A DNA stretch of 64,000 nt from Brachybacterium sp. UMB0905 (GCF_002871795.1 NZ_PNHL01000003.1:218456-282455), one strand, 5' to 3'; numbered from the stretch's first letter, positions 17,974 through 27,406 are shown. The notes: generated by a model not told the origin, from the sequence alone. Made by a program: numbers and translations.

Positions 17974-18359
17974 TCAGTGCCCGGCGAAGTTCTGCGTCGC
18001 GTACCAGGAGCCCTTGGAGCTCTGCGCCACGCCCACACCGAGGTCGGTATAGCTGGCCCCGAGGATGTTCTGCCTGTGCCTCGAAGACCCCATCCACTGC
18101 TGCACCATCGCGGCAGCCAACCCGGTGGCCGAGCCGGATCCCGCACTACGCATGAGGATGTTCCCCGGGGCGGCATGCCACCCGGACGGGTACTGCGAGG
18201 TGAAGTTCGGACGATGCATGAAATCCCCGGTCCGCGCCATGGTCTCCGACCAGTCCACTGCGATCCGGTCCGACGTGCTGTTGCGCTCCAGCGGAGACAC
18301 CCCTGCCTTCTTCCGCTCCACATTGACCAGCCGGAACACCTCAGCGCTGACCGTTTCAC
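17974..18359 (-). pseudogene. C-terminal CAP/SCP domain part of a secreted protein, split by a composite transposon
   Basis: The fragment encodes a full CAP domain: EVFRLVNVERKKAGVSPL, DWSETMARTGDFMHRP, GENI-like GNILMRS, WMGSSRHRQNIL and YATQNFAGH. The first codons after the transposon junction (ETVSAEV) continue in the same frame at 23968 onward, where an SLH-like repeat precedes them. In this state the fragment has no signal peptide and could only start inside the IS end, so it is not expected to be functional. CAP-domain proteins are usually exported. Confidence 0.85.
18352..18359. repeat. Target-site duplication, left copy (CGTTTCAC)
   Basis: The octamer directly abuts the left IS end at 18360 and is repeated exactly at 23968-23975 beyond the outer right end. 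Eight base pairs is the duplication length known for ISL3-family elements. Confidence 0.9.
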
Positions 18360-19772
18360 GGCTCTTCACAGATGAGGGTGTAGGGACCGTCGGCGCGGCG
18401 GTGCCGGGATAGGCGCCGAGGTCTCCCGATGATGGAAGTTCCTAAGCTCGCCATCTGGAAGACCTCGACGCGCTCCACGCTACCTTCACCACGCCCGATC
18501 CCGATACTTTCTGCCAGCTCGACCGGCTGGGCCTGACCGTGACCGGGCAGCGGATCGAGCCACACCGATCGGTGCTGGAGTGTCGCGTGATCGAACCGGA
18601 CAACTGGTGCCACCGGTGCGGTCAGCAGGGCGTCTGCCGAGGAACTGTCATCCGGCGCCTGGCCCACGTCCCGCTGGGTTGGCGACCAACGATGTTGCAG
18701 CTCAGAGTGCGCCGGCATCGGTGCCCGGACTGCCGCAGCGTGTGGCGTCAGGACACCACGGCCGCAGCCGGGCCCCGTGCCGTGCTCTCCCGGCACGCAA
18801 CACTGTGGACGCTCAAGGGCGTAGTCATCGATCGCATGTCCGTCGCTCGTATCGCCACCGGTCTCGACGTTGCCTGGAACACCGTCAACGACGCGATCTT
18901 GACCACTGGCCAGCAACTGCTGATCAACGACCCCGCCCGGCTCGACGGCGTCCGCGTGATAGGCGTGGACGAGCACGTGTGGTCCCACACCCGCCGGGGC
19001 AGCAAGTACGTCACCGTCATCATCGACCTGACTCCGATCCGCGACGGCACCGGCCCCTCCAGACTGTTGGACATGGTTCCGGGACGTTCGAAGAAAGTGT
19101 TCAAGACCTGGCTCGATGCTCAAACCGCAGAGTTCCGGGACGGAGTCGAGGTCGTTGCGATGGACGGATTCTCCGGCTACAAGACCGCGACCGCCGAGGA
19201 GCTACCCGAGGCGACCGCAGCGATGGACCCGTTCCACGTCGTCGCGTTGGCTGGCGAGAAGGTCGATCAAAGCCGCCAACGCGTCCAGCAGGCACCCCTC
19301 GGTCATCGTGGCCGGTCCGCAGACCCGCTCTACGGAATCCGCCGAGTACTGCACACCGGAGCGGACCTGCTCACCGACAAGCAGACCACCCGCCTGAGGG
19401 CCGCGTTCGCCAGCGATGCGCACGTCGAGGTCGAAGCTCTACCAGCGCATCGTCGCCGCGTATCGTCACCCCGACCGCGCCGCGGGAAAGAAGGCTCTGC
19501 AGGCAGTGATCGACGACCTCACCGAGGAAGTACCCAAGCAGCTCAAAGAGCTGATCACCCTTGGTCGGACCCTGAAACACCGGGCCGGGGACGTGCTGGC
19601 CTACTTCGACCACCCCGGCACCAGCAACGGCCCCACGGAGGCGATCAACGGCCGGCTCGAGCACCTCCGCGGCACCGCGCTGGGCTACCGCAACCTCGCC
19701 CACTACGTCATCCGATCGCTGCTGGACACCGGAGGATTCAGAACCGAACTACACCGCCATCTGTGAAGAGCC
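18360..19772 (+). mobile_element. ISL3-family insertion sequence, full length (copy 2)
   Basis: The 1413-bp element has inverted ends GGCTCTTCACAGATG at 18360 and the complement at 19758-19772, extending to a 24-bp imperfect repeat with two mismatches. The left flank is the target duplication CGTTTCAC. The right flank lies inside another ISL3-type fragment. Confidence 0.9.
18539..19766 (+). pseudogene. ISL3-family transposase with an 11-nt frameshift deletion
   Basis: From GTG 18539 the frame covers the zinc finger (NWCHRCG, HRCPDCRSVW), the helix-turn-helix region and the catalytic core (GVDEHVWSHTRRG). Near 19435, after HVEVEA, 11 nt present in copy 1 (AACCTGGGGCA) are missing. The true frame resumes shifted as LYQRIVAAYRHPDRA and runs through TSNGPTEAINGRLEHLRGTA to 19766. 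Upstream of 18539 the frame has a TAA where copy 3 reads on, so the start is uncertain. Copy 1 shows the uninterrupted reading across the lesion. Confidence 0.85.
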
Positions 19773-20090
19773 GGGAATGTCCCGAACCCGCTGTGACCGG
19801 CTGGAATGGACCTTCGTCGCGAGCACCCCGCAGGACGGACAGCCCGGCCGGACGGTCGAGACGACCACCGCCCGTCGGCCACCATCGGGCAGGTCGACGG
19901 CGTCGATAACGCGGTAGTTGGGCAGGTTGAAGATCGTGCTCGCAGCATCCCGCTGCGAACCAGTACCCTCATACACAGGCTCGTGGTCCACTGGAATGTG
20001 GATGTCTTGACAACACCCATCACAACAGGACCACGAGCCGTGTTACGCCAACGACGCGACGCTCCCCATCACCACGAACCGAAAAGAGCC
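19773..20090 (-). pseudogene. N-terminal fragment of a second ISL3-type transposase, truncated by copy 2
   Basis: From GTG 19991 about 73 codons read TIFNLPNYRVIDAVDLPDGG, then STVRPGCPSCGVLATKVHSS and RVRDIP, the N-terminal zinc-finger part of an ISL3-family transposase distinct from copies 1-3. It stops at the right end of copy 2. The string GAAAAGAGCC ending at 20090 resembles an ISL3 terminus and may be its 5' end. Confidence 0.7.
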
Positions 20091-20152
20091 CTGAAGAAGT
20101 GCCGCCACCGTTTTGTATTGACGAGGCGTTGTCCATAACCCTATCTCGTCCG

Positions 20153-20794
20153 TCAGGCCTTTTTGCGTTCGATCAGTTTGCGCTTTTCTAGGCGCAGTGT
20201 GACGTCGGCTGATCGTGCAAGCTGTTTCGAGTGGGTGACGACGATGACGCACTTGCCCCTCTCATGGGCTGCATCCCGCAGAATCTCGATGACTCCTTCG
20301 GCGGTTTCCTCATCGAGGTTGCCGGTGGGTTCATCGGCCAAGATGACCGGTGCGGAGGAAACCAGCGCGCGGCCGATGGCCACTCGCTGCTGCTGACCAC
20401 CAGACAGCGCAAGCACATTCCTCTTCGCAGCAGCGGCATCAATGCCCAGCCGGGTGAGGTCGTCAATGCTGGCCTTGGGGTTGACCAGGCGCAGGTTCTC
20501 CAGAGGTGTCAGGTAGTCGATGAGGTTGTAGTTCTGGAACACTAGCGCAATCTGGTCTTTGCGGTGGCGGGTATACCCGGTTTCGGCAATATCATCGCCG
20601 CCAAACCGAACCGTCCCCTGACTGGGCGCATCGAGTCCAGCCAGCAGGTTCAACATCGTAGTTTTGCCCGCACCGGACGAACCGACGATCGAGTAGAACG
20701 TGCCCTCTTCGAAGTGATAGGTGACGTTGCTGAGCACCCGCTTGACAGAGTTGGCGTAGCTGAAGTTGACGTGATCAAGCTGCATGATGGCCAT
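20153..20794 (-). CDS. ABC transporter ATPase, MacB/LolD/Vex2-like
   Basis: This 213-residue nucleotide-binding protein has Walker A GSSGAGKTTML (about residues 37-47), the signature LSGGQQQRVAIGRAL, Walker B VILADEPTGNLD and a switch His (VVTHS). The short form with TGNLDEETAEGV is typical of ATPases serving FtsX-type permeases. It is the last gene of a three-gene operon, 8 bp after permease 2. Codon use and GC are lower than in host genes, in line with its place inside a composite transposon. Confidence 0.93.
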   Translation of the reverse strand: MAIMQLDHVNFSYANSVKRVLSNVTYHFEEGTFYSIVGSSGAGKTTMLNLLAGLDAPSQGTVRFGGDDIAETGYTRHRKDQIALVFQNYNLIDYLTPLENLRLVNPKASIDDLTRLGIDAAAAKRNVLALSGGQQQRVAIGRALVSSAPVILADEPTGNLDEETAEGVIEILRDAAHERGKCVIVVTHSKQLARSADVTLRLEKRKLIERKKA

Positions 20795-20802
20795 GATGTT
20801 TC

Positions 20803-22158
20803 CTAACTGAGTTTTGCAAGAATTCGTTTGGGGCGCTGCATGACGAGCGGCAGGACTCCCACAGACACTCCGATAAGAACAATGGCGGCTCCCAACACCA
20901 ACGCCAGGCCAACATGACCGGCACCCATGCTCGGCTGAATCGACGACAGCGTCTCCCCACCCACCTGGGCGAAGACCGCCTGCCCCAACCGAGTGGAAAG
21001 AACCGTCCCGGCCACTGCGGCAATGACTGCGGCCACACCGGTGAAAATACTCGCTTCAATTGCGAACTGCGACAGTATATTGCCTTTGCTTTTACCCAGA
21101 GACAAAAGGATGCCGATTTCGTGAATCCGTCCGCGCGCCCAGAAAGTGCTCACCAGTGTAAGCATGCACGCGCCGGCCACGCACAGGCCCAACAGCAGGA
21201 TTCCCAGCAGCCGGTCCACGCCAGAAATCGCCTGGAGTACGGGTGCGAACTGTGCGGAATTGTCCTCCAGCGTCAGCTCCGGTGCGATGCGCCCAGCAGC
21301 CGCGAGCGCCTCCGGCAGCTGCTGCGCGTTCTGCGTGAAATAGCGGCCCGTAGTCAGGGGTGCGCCCAGCTTCTGCGCCGATGCAAGATCCATGAAAATG
21401 TGGTTCTCGGATGCCCCGGACGGAAGGCCCGTAGGGTTGTCTGTTTTGCCTTCAAGGATGCCAGCAACCGTGACCGTGACTTTGTCACCCTCGTTGCTAA
21501 GCGTGAGCTTATCTCCCAGGCCGAGTTTGTTGTGATCAGCGAACGCGCGGTGGATGATGGCCTTCCCAGCGCCGGCCTTCCCTGCATCACCGCCCGCACC
21601 AGCCTGCAAACCTTCGTCCGCGCCCACGTGCTCCCCTTCGACGAGCTGGTACAGCTTGCCCTGGAATGCGGGGTTGAGCGAGGAATCGCTGGTTCCGGTC
21701 ACACTGACGTCACCTGCGAACTGTGGGTCCAACTGAACTCCACTGGCACCCAGCACCGGCTGCGTACCTTCGGGCCGGGCCAAGAAGGCCGCCTCAAGAC
21801 TGTGCCGCGCCACCTGGGGCAGGGCTGCTAAACGCTCAGCCACCTCCCGATCGATTCCCGCGGAATCTCGCGAGGTGCCGCCCGGCTGGGCGGCCGGGCT
21901 CTCCCCCGCCCCAGGTGCCTCACCTGAGCCGGGCTCCACCTCGTCACCCGGTTTACCGGGCTCACCTGTTGACCCGACCGCCGTGAATCCGGCGCCGATG
22001 TTGGTGTTGATGGCATTTTTGACGTCGGCCATGGTGGAGCGAACGCCGGATTGGGCGACGAGTGCTGTGAACACCACGGTCATGATGAGCGTCATGAGCA
22101 GGGTGCGGGTGGGTTTGCGGGTGACGCATCGGATTGCGCGCGACCATGGGCTGCTCAT
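20803..22158 (-). CDS. FtsX-type ABC transporter permease (second)
   Basis: The 451-residue protein has a first transmembrane helix after RKPTRTLLMTLIMTVVF, a large extracytoplasmic domain with Gly/Glu/Pro-rich inserts (EPGKPGDEVEPGSGEAPGAG), and three C-terminal helices starting near LLGILLLGLCVAGACML. The phrase RGRIHEIGILLSLGKSKGNI is the conserved FtsX/MacB coupling segment. Its ATG overlaps the stop of permease 1 (ATGA). Together with the partner permease and ATPase it resembles the Vex1/Vex3 exporters; the substrate is unknown. Confidence 0.9.
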   Translation of the reverse strand: MSSPWSRAIRCVTRKPTRTLLMTLIMTVVFTALVAQSGVRSTMADVKNAINTNIGAGFTAVGSTGEPGKPGDEVEPGSGEAPGAGESPAAQPGGTSRDSAGIDREVAERLAALPQVARHSLEAAFLARPEGTQPVLGASGVQLDPQFAGDVSVTGTSDSSLNPAFQGKLYQLVEGEHVGADEGLQAGAGGDAGKAGAGKAIIHRAFADHNKLGLGDKLTLSNEGDKVTVTVAGILEGKTDNPTGLPSGASENHIFMDLASAQKLGAPLTTGRYFTQNAQQLPEALAAAGRIAPELTLEDNSAQFAPVLQAISGVDRLLGILLLGLCVAGACMLTLVSTFWARGRIHEIGILLSLGKSKGNILSQFAIEASIFTGVAAVIAAVAGTVLSTRLGQAVFAQVGGETLSSIQPSMGAGHVGLALVLGAAIVLIGVSVGVLPLVMQRPKRILAKLS

Positions 22159-23522
22159 GTGGCGTCCACCAGGATTTCGCGGGGGCTCTTGCGCATCATC
22201 GGCACCGTGGTGATGGCAACGACACAGGCGATGACTGCAACACAGATAATTGCGGCTTGGATGACCGAGCCAGACGTCAGGCCCACAGTCAGGTTCTCCA
22301 GTGTTTGGGCTGACGCGGAGGATTCCATGTCAGCACCGAACTGGCCGGCCTGAGCCATGTCCTGCGCTGCCGACTTGTTCACACTGGCTAGGGTGGTGTC
22401 GCCCATCCATTGGGCGAATCGGCCGGCGGCGAAGTAGGCGGCGATAAACGCCGGTACGGCGATCAGAATCATTTCGGTGAAGTACTGTGCGGCGATGCAG
22501 GTCTTAGTCACGCCGATCGACAGCAGCGTGCCGGTTTCCCTGTTGCGTTCGCGCAGCCACAGGAACAGGACCAGAGCCACGACCGTGGCGGCGAAAATGG
22601 TGGCGGCAACGGTGGTGTTGCGCATGATGCTCTTGATGCCGTCAACAGCTCCGGTGATGCCCGAAAGGTACTGGGCCGATGGGGAGATCTGGTAGTTCTG
22701 CCAGTCGATGCCCTGCTCCTTCGCGGCCTGAGTGACCTCGTCGAGGTCGGCGTCGTTGCTGATGAAGAAATTCGCGTCCTGATAGATCTCGTTGCCTGGC
22801 GTGAACTTGTACAGCGCGCGTGTGGTTTCAAGGTCGGTGAACACGGTGTTGGCGAAAAGCTCATTGCGCGTTGCTGCCGGTCGGGGATTGTCGCCGGATA
22901 CGAGGCCAACAATTTCGGTGGTGACCTCTTCTGTGGACTGGCGTTCGTTGTCGACGTCGTACTTATTGCCCTTCAGTGTCAGTTTGCTGCCCACGCCGAG
23001 GTTGTTGGCTTTGGCGAGGTCTTCATGGATGACGGCTTTGTTCTTGTCGTCCGGCCTTAGGTGGCGGCCCTGGGTGAGTTTCAGTGTGCCGCTGCGGAAG
23101 TTGTTGTCGATTTCGCTGTTGTTCACACCCCACACGTTGACGGCGTTGCCGAACTGTTCTTCACGCTGTTTGTCGTAGTCGTCGTGGTCGAGTTTCTGCA
23201 CTTTCGCGCCCACGAGGTCAGCGGTGACGTTCTGCCGGGCCACGTGCGCCTCCACGCCGTCCAGCCCCGCGAGTTTGTCGATGTCAGCGGGTTTGACGGT
23301 GCCGGCGCCTCGTGGTGTTCCGAGATTGTGCTGGGGGTTGTTCTCCAGGACGAACCCGCGGCCGGTCTTTGCTTCGATCTCGTTCGACACGTGGTCGGCT
23401 GAACGAGTGACGGCGCTTGCCGCCATAACCACGGTGGCCATGATGGCCAGAACAGCAAAGATGATGACTGTTTTCACCGGTTTGCGGACACAGTAACGCC
23501 AGGCTCTCCCTACGAACATCAA
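22155..23522 (-). CDS. FtsX-type ABC transporter permease (first)
   Basis: The 455-residue permease has the same plan as its partner: helix 1 (VKTVIIFAVLAIMATVVMAA), an extracytoplasmic domain of about 260 residues rich in Asp/Asn/Lys (LDHDDYDKQREEQF), and three C-terminal helices with RERNRETGTLLSIGVTKTCI as coupling segment. A GGAAGGGAAG purine run precedes ATG 23522. It is the first gene of the operon. No regulator or peptide gene accompanies it. Cargo GC is visibly below that of the chromosome. Confidence 0.9.
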   Translation of the reverse strand: MMFVGRAWRYCVRKPVKTVIIFAVLAIMATVVMAASAVTRSADHVSNEIEAKTGRGFVLENNPQHNLGTPRGAGTVKPADIDKLAGLDGVEAHVARQNVTADLVGAKVQKLDHDDYDKQREEQFGNAVNVWGVNNSEIDNNFRSGTLKLTQGRHLRPDDKNKAVIHEDLAKANNLGVGSKLTLKGNKYDVDNERQSTEEVTTEIVGLVSGDNPRPAATRNELFANTVFTDLETTRALYKFTPGNEIYQDANFFISNDADLDEVTQAAKEQGIDWQNYQISPSAQYLSGITGAVDGIKSIMRNTTVAATIFAATVVALVLFLWLRERNRETGTLLSIGVTKTCIAAQYFTEMILIAVPAFIAAYFAAGRFAQWMGDTTLASVNKSAAQDMAQAGQFGADMESSASAQTLENLTVGLTSGSVIQAAIICVAVIACVVAITTVPMMRKSPREILVDAT

Positions 23523-23659
23523 AACTTCCCTTCCAGGGTGATAGCGGCAAGAGCCCGCGCGCTGGTTGTGGTGCGCTGCCGAACAGATGCTGTAGGAACC
23601 TACTACCGGAGTCTGGAGTGATTCTGCATATCCCCTGCACCGGCCCTATGACCTGAGTC

Positions 23660-23967
23660 AGGCCTGAGGACCGTGCCGCGAGGAACTCCGGCCCGGCCGC
23701 AGCGATGGCACCACTGATCCTCCGCGAGGACCCGGCACTCCAGAGCTGTCTGGCCCGTCTCGATGCGCTGGCCGGTGGCTGTGAGGCCGAGCCCGTCCAG
23801 GCCGCAGAAGGCATCGAGATCAAGGGACGAGAAGGAAGCGTGGGGCATGTCGAGGTCTTCCAGATCGCGAGCGTCAGAACTTCCATCATCGGGAGACATC
23901 GACGCCTACCCCCGCACCGACTCGCCCACCCCGCCACCGACCGCTACACCCTCATCTGCGAAGAGCC
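23660..23967 (-). mobile_element. Remnant of an ISL3-family element (copy 3), transposase 5' part only
   Basis: The outer end at 23967 matches the IS ends of copies 1 and 2. From ATG 23899 a transposase N-terminus runs (LDAFCGLDGLGLTATGQRIE, then QWCHRCGRAGVPRGTV), and homology stops near 23660. Unlike copies 1 and 2, this copy has no TAA in the leader, so its frame opens at ATG. It provides the right boundary of the composite transposon. Confidence 0.8.
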
Positions 23968-23975
23968 CGTTTCAC
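23968..23975. repeat. Target-site duplication, right copy (CGTTTCAC)
   Basis: The exact repeat of 18352-18359 lies immediately outside the right IS end at 23967. Confidence 0.9.
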
Positions 23976-24202
23976 GAGTGAGGGCGGGCTTCGGGCGGGG
24001 TGGCGAGATGAGGCCCTTAGTGTGCACACGATGCAGGAATGCCGCCCTCGCGTCACGCCGCACGGAATCCCAGGGCCGGTAGGTGCCGTCGGGCCAGCCG
24101 GTCGTGACCCCGACGGCGCGCGGAGTGAGAACGAGGTGGCACCGAGGGACCCGCGCGCGGGCATCCCCGCGGTCGACCCCACGGGCTGCCGCATCACATC
24201 AG
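23968..24202 (-). pseudogene. SLH-like N-terminal part of the split CAP-domain protein
   Basis: On the minus strand an open frame begins after a stop near 24203. It encodes GVTTGWPDGTYRPWD, then SVRRDARAAFLHRVHTKG, the pattern of an SLH-type wall-binding repeat, then ISPPRPKPALTRETV. Removing the transposon and one target copy joins RETV to SAEVFRLVN of the CAP part in frame. No start codon or signal peptide remains upstream, so the 5' end was damaged separately or is frameshifted. Confidence 0.75.
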
Positions 24203-24265
24203 AACCGGACCTCTCCGTCGACCGCTCGGAGCAGGCGGCGGGAGAAGACGCCCCGCGATGACAAA

Positions 24266-24303
24266 GGCCCCGCACCATCCCGTTCCCGGGATGCTGCGGG
24301 GCC
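24266..24303 (-). terminator. Rho-independent terminator of nrdHIE
   Basis: The arms GGCCCCGCA and TGCGGGGCC, extended by CATCCCG/CGGGATG with one mismatch between, are followed on the minus strand by TTTGT. It lies about 50 bp past the nrdE stop. Confidence 0.85.
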
Positions 24304-24351
24304 CTGGTGTCGGCCGGTGGGGGTGCCGTCGGCCGATGGGGGGGGTGCCAG

Positions 24352-26484
24352 TCAGAGCATGCAGCTCACGCAGCCCTCGACCTCGGTGCCCTGGATCGCC
24401 ATCTGCCGCAGGCGGATGTAGTACAGGGTCTTGATGCCCTTACGCCAGGCGTAGATCTGCGCCCGGTTCACATCGCGCGTGGTCGCCGTGTCCTTGAAGA
24501 ACAGCGTCAGCGACAGACCCTGATCCACGTGCTTCGTGGCCTCGGCGTACGTGTCGATGATCTTCTCGTAGCCGATCTCGTACGCATCCTCGTAGTACTC
24601 GAGGTTGTCGTTGGTCATGTACGGCGCCGGGTAGTACACCCGCCCGATCTTGCCCTCCTTGCGGATCTCGATCTTGGAGACGATCGGGTGGATCGAGGAG
24701 GTGGAGTGGTTGATGTAGCTGATCGAGCCGGTGGGCGGCACCGCCTGCAGGTAGGCGTTGTACATGCCGTGCTCCATCACCTGCTCGCGCAGCTGCTTCC
24801 AGTCCTCCTGGGTGGGCAGGTGCACGTCGGCGTTCGCGAACAGCTCCCGCACCCGCTCGGTGCGCGGCTCCCAGACCTCATCGATGTACTTGTCGAAGTA
24901 CGTGCCGGTGCCGTACGCGGAGTTCTCGAAGTTGTCGAAGGTCTCCCCGCGCTCCTTCGCGATGTGCATCGACGCGAGGATCGCGTGATACGTCACCGCG
25001 TAGAAGTACATGTTCGTGAAGTCCAGGCCCTCCTCGGAGCCGTAGTGGATCCGCTCGCGCGCCAAGTAGCCGTGGAGATTCATCTGCCCCAGGCCGATCG
25101 CATGGGACTTGCGGTTGCCTTCGGCGATCGTCGGCACGGACTCGATGTCGGAGGTGTCCGACACCGCCGTGAGGCCGCGGATCGCCGTCTCGATGGTGCG
25201 GGCGAAGTCCGGGGAATCCATGGCCTTGGCGATGTTCAGCGAGCCCAGGTTGCAGGAGATGTCCCGGCCCAGCTGGTCGTAGCTGAGGTCCACGTTCATG
25301 GTGGAAGGCGTGGAGATCTGCAGGATCTCCGAGCACAGGTTCGAGTGGGTGACCTTGCCCGGAATCGGGTTCGCCCGGTTCACCGTGTCCTCGAACATGA
25401 TGTACGGGTAGCCGGATTCGAACTGGATCTCGGCGAGCACCTGGAAGAAGTCGCGGGCGCGGATCTTCTTCTTGGAGATGTTCGGGTTGTCCACCATCTC
25501 GCGGTAGAGCTCCGAGACGTTCACATCGGCGAACGGCTTGCCGTACTCGCGCTCCACGTCGTACGGGGAGAACAGGTACATCGGTTCATTGTTCTTCGCG
25601 AGCTCGAAGGTGATGTCGGGGATCACCACACCCAGCGAGAGGGTCTTGATGCGGATCTTCTCATCGGCGTTCTCACGCTTGGTATCCAAAAAGCGCAGGA
25701 TGTCCGGGTGGTGGGCATGCAGGTACACCGCGCCCGCGCCCTGGCGGGCACCCAGCTGGTTGGCGTAGGAGAACGAATCCTCCAGCAGCTTCATCACCGG
25801 GATCACGCCCGAGGACTGATTTTCGATCTGCTTGATCGGCGCCCCGTACTCGCGCAGGTTGCTCAGCAGCAGCGCCACGCCACCGCCGCGCTTGGACAGC
25901 TGCAGCGCAGAGTTGATCGAGCGGCCGATCGACTCCATGTTGTCCTCGATGCGCAGCAGGAAGCAGGAGACCAGCTCGCCACGCTGCGCCTTGCCGGCGT
26001 TGAGGAACGTCGGGGTGGCCGGCTGGAAACGACCCGAGAGGATCTCCTCCACCAGGTGGCGGGCCAGCGCCTCATCGCCGCGCGCCAGGGTCAGCGCGAC
26101 CATCACCACGCGGTCCTCGAAACGCTCCAGGTAGCGCTTCCCGTCGAAGGTCTTCAGCGTGTACGAGGTGTAGTACTTGAAGGCCCCCAGGAACGTGGGG
26201 AACCGGAACTTCTTCGCGTACGCCTGCTCGGAGAGGTCCTCGATGAAGGAGAAGTCGTACTGATCCAGCACGTTCTTCTCGTAGTACTCGTTCTCCACGA
26301 GATAGTCCATCTTCTCGCGCAGCGAGTGGAAGAAGACGGTGTTGGGGTTGACGTGCTGGAGGAAGTACTCCCGCGCCGCTTCACGGTCCTTGTCGAACTG
26401 GATCTGGCCGTCCGGGCCATACAGGTTCAGCATCGCGTTGAGCGCGTGATAGTCGAGCCGCTTGTGGTGCTCTGCCGGGGGCAT
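24352..26484 (-). CDS. nrdE: Class Ib ribonucleoside-diphosphate reductase alpha subunit NrdE
   Basis: The 710-residue catalytic subunit reduces NDPs with electrons from NrdH. Visible are [10 protein letters not shown] at the start, [18 protein letters not shown] with a catalytic Cys, [22 protein letters not shown], and the C-terminal EGCVSCML cysteine pair that is re-reduced by NrdH. ATG 26484 follows the nrdI stop by 5 bp. A TTG further upstream, overlapping nrdI, is an alternative. It is the last gene of nrdHIE and is followed by a strong terminator. nrdF is elsewhere (9707-10678). Confidence 0.97.
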   Translation of the reverse strand: MPPAEHHKRLDYHALNAMLNLYGPDGQIQFDKDREAAREYFLQHVNPNTVFFHSLREKMDYLVENEYYEKNVLDQYDFSFIEDLSEQAYAKKFRFPTFLGAFKYYTSYTLKTFDGKRYLERFEDRVVMVALTLARGDEALARHLVEEILSGRFQPATPTFLNAGKAQRGELVSCFLLRIEDNMESIGRSINSALQLSKRGGGVALLLSNLREYGAPIKQIENQSSGVIPVMKLLEDSFSYANQLGARQGAGAVYLHAHHPDILRFLDTKRENADEKIRIKTLSLGVVIPDITFELAKNNEPMYLFSPYDVEREYGKPFADVNVSELYREMVDNPNISKKKIRARDFFQVLAEIQFESGYPYIMFEDTVNRANPIPGKVTHSNLCSEILQISTPSTMNVDLSYDQLGRDISCNLGSLNIAKAMDSPDFARTIETAIRGLTAVSDTSDIESVPTIAEGNRKSHAIGLGQMNLHGYLARERIHYGSEEGLDFTNMYFYAVTYHAILASMHIAKERGETFDNFENSAYGTGTYFDKYIDEVWEPRTERVRELFANADVHLPTQEDWKQLREQVMEHGMYNAYLQAVPPTGSISYINHSTSSIHPIVSKIEIRKEGKIGRVYYPAPYMTNDNLEYYEDAYEIGYEKIIDTYAEATKHVDQGLSLTLFFKDTATTRDVNRAQIYAWRKGIKTLYYIRLRQMAIQGTEVEGCVSCML

Positions 26485-26489
26485 CTCGG

Positions 26490-26888
26490 TCAGTGTCGCC
26501 AAAACTCTTCCAATCCATCCTGGACCTTCGACACGTCCACGGACGTGCCGAACAGTTCGAACTTGTACATGTGCGGGACCTGGCATTTCGCGGAGATGAT
26601 GTCCCCCGCCAGGCAGTAGGCCTCGCCGAAGTTGGTGTTCCCGGCGCTGATCACACCCCGGATCAGGCTCCGGTTGTGCTCATCGTTGAGGAACTTGATG
26701 ACCTGCTTGGGGACGGCGCCGCGGCCGTTGCCGCCGCCGTAGGTAGGCACCACCAAGACGTACTCCTCGTCGACGACGAGGGGATCGTCCTTGGGGTACA
26801 GCGGGATGCGCTCAGCGGGCACCCCCAGCTTGTCGATGAATCGCTTGGTGTTGCCCGAGACCGAGGAGAAATAGACGAGCTTCGCCAT
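26490..26888 (-). CDS. nrdI: Flavodoxin-like NrdI
   Basis: The 132-residue protein is the FMN protein that provides the oxidant for assembling the Mn/Fe cofactor of NrdF. It starts [19 protein letters not shown], the phosphate-binding loop, and has [18 protein letters not shown] and [18 protein letters not shown], both flavin-contact segments of the family. It lies 22 bp after nrdH and 5 bp before nrdE. Confidence 0.97.
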   Translation of the reverse strand: MAKLVYFSSVSGNTKRFIDKLGVPAERIPLYPKDDPLVVDEEYVLVVPTYGGGNGRGAVPKQVIKFLNDEHNRSLIRGVISAGNTNFGEAYCLAGDIISAKCQVPHMYKFELFGTSVDVSKVQDGLEEFWRH

Positions 26889-26910
26889 GACCCTGCGCTC
26901 CCGGCGCGGT

Positions 26911-27168
26911 TCAGATCGCGGTGGCGGTGCGCTGCGCGACACCCGCCGCGGTGAGGGCCTTGATCTTGTCCGGGCGGAAGCCGGACCAGTGGTCCTGGGA
27001 GGTGATGACCACGGGGGCCTGCATGTAGCCCAGCGCCTTGATGCGGGCCAGGGCCTCAGCATCCTCGGTGACGTCCACGACGTCGTACGCGAGACCGGCC
27101 TTGTTCAGCGCACGCTTGGTGGCGTCGCACTGCACGCAGAGGGGCTTGGAGTACACGGTGATGTCCAC
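26911..27168 (-). CDS. nrdH: Glutaredoxin-like NrdH
   Basis: GTG 27168 gives an 85-residue redox protein. The N-terminal [19 protein letters not shown] contains the CVQC active site, and the C-terminal [15 protein letters not shown] is the WSGFRP motif of NrdH. It is the first gene of the operon, reduced by thioredoxin reductase and feeding NrdE. The longer open frame to 27906 runs through the promoter region and is not credible. Confidence 0.95.
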   Translation of the reverse strand: MDITVYSKPLCVQCDATKRALNKAGLAYDVVDVTEDAEALARIKALGYMQAPVVITSQDHWSGFRPDKIKALTAAGVAQRTATAI

Positions 27169-27346
27169 GGGGAGGTGCCTTTCGGGAGGGGCGCCGACGG
27201 GCGTCGGCTGGGAGGGTGATGCAGTTGTCCGGGTGCGGCCCGTAAGGCCGCTGCTGCGACGCCCGATGGCCTCGGACCTGCACGCTTCCGGGGTCTCCCG
27301 GGACGCTTCAGGCTCCCGGGAGGCCCGGTTCGCCGCAACGGGCCCA

Positions 27347-27394
27347 ACACTACACCTAGTGGTGGGTGGGTCGAGCGACCACAAGATGTACTGA
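27347..27394. promoter_or_regulatory. Pair of NrdR boxes upstream of nrdHIE
   Basis: ACTACACCTAGT (centre 27354.5) and ACAAGATGTACT (centre 27386.5) are degenerate NrdR boxes with exactly the 32-bp spacing also found before nrdDG. They lie about 180 bp upstream of the nrdH start, leaving a long structured leader (27169-27346) with hairpins such as GCGGCCCGTAAGGCCGC. Confidence 0.7.
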
Positions 27395-27406
27395 ACTACA
27401 ACAATG

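Larger units (their letters stand above)
18360..23967. mobile_element. Composite ISL3-family transposon carrying an ABC transporter
   Basis: The outer ends are inverted copies of the same IS end, identical at 23 of 24 positions (GGCTCTTCACAGATGAGG at the left; the right copy has CG for CA). An exact 8-bp duplication surrounds the 5.6-kb unit. Inside are IS copy 2, a fragment of another ISL3-type element, a three-gene ABC transporter of lower GC than the host, and a remnant IS copy 3. Both outer ends are the transposase 5' ends, so the IS copies face each other in inverted orientation. The unit moved as one block. Confidence 0.85.

Noticed and set aside
18360..19772. Intact, active transposase in copy 2
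   Set aside because: The 11-nt loss relative to copy 1 shifts the frame within the catalytic half, so the downstream conserved part is read only in another frame.
20043..20252. 69-codon frame downstream of the ABC ATPase
   Set aside because: It overlaps the ATPase 3' end in another frame and has no family resemblance or start signal.
24307..26619. 770-codon plus-strand open frame
   Set aside because: It is a shadow of nrdE; its translation is Val/His/Arg-rich without any domain.
27169..27346. Cobalamin riboswitch in the nrdHIE leader
   Set aside because: The leader has hairpins, but I cannot find the conserved B12-box segments; class Ib reductase does not need B12.
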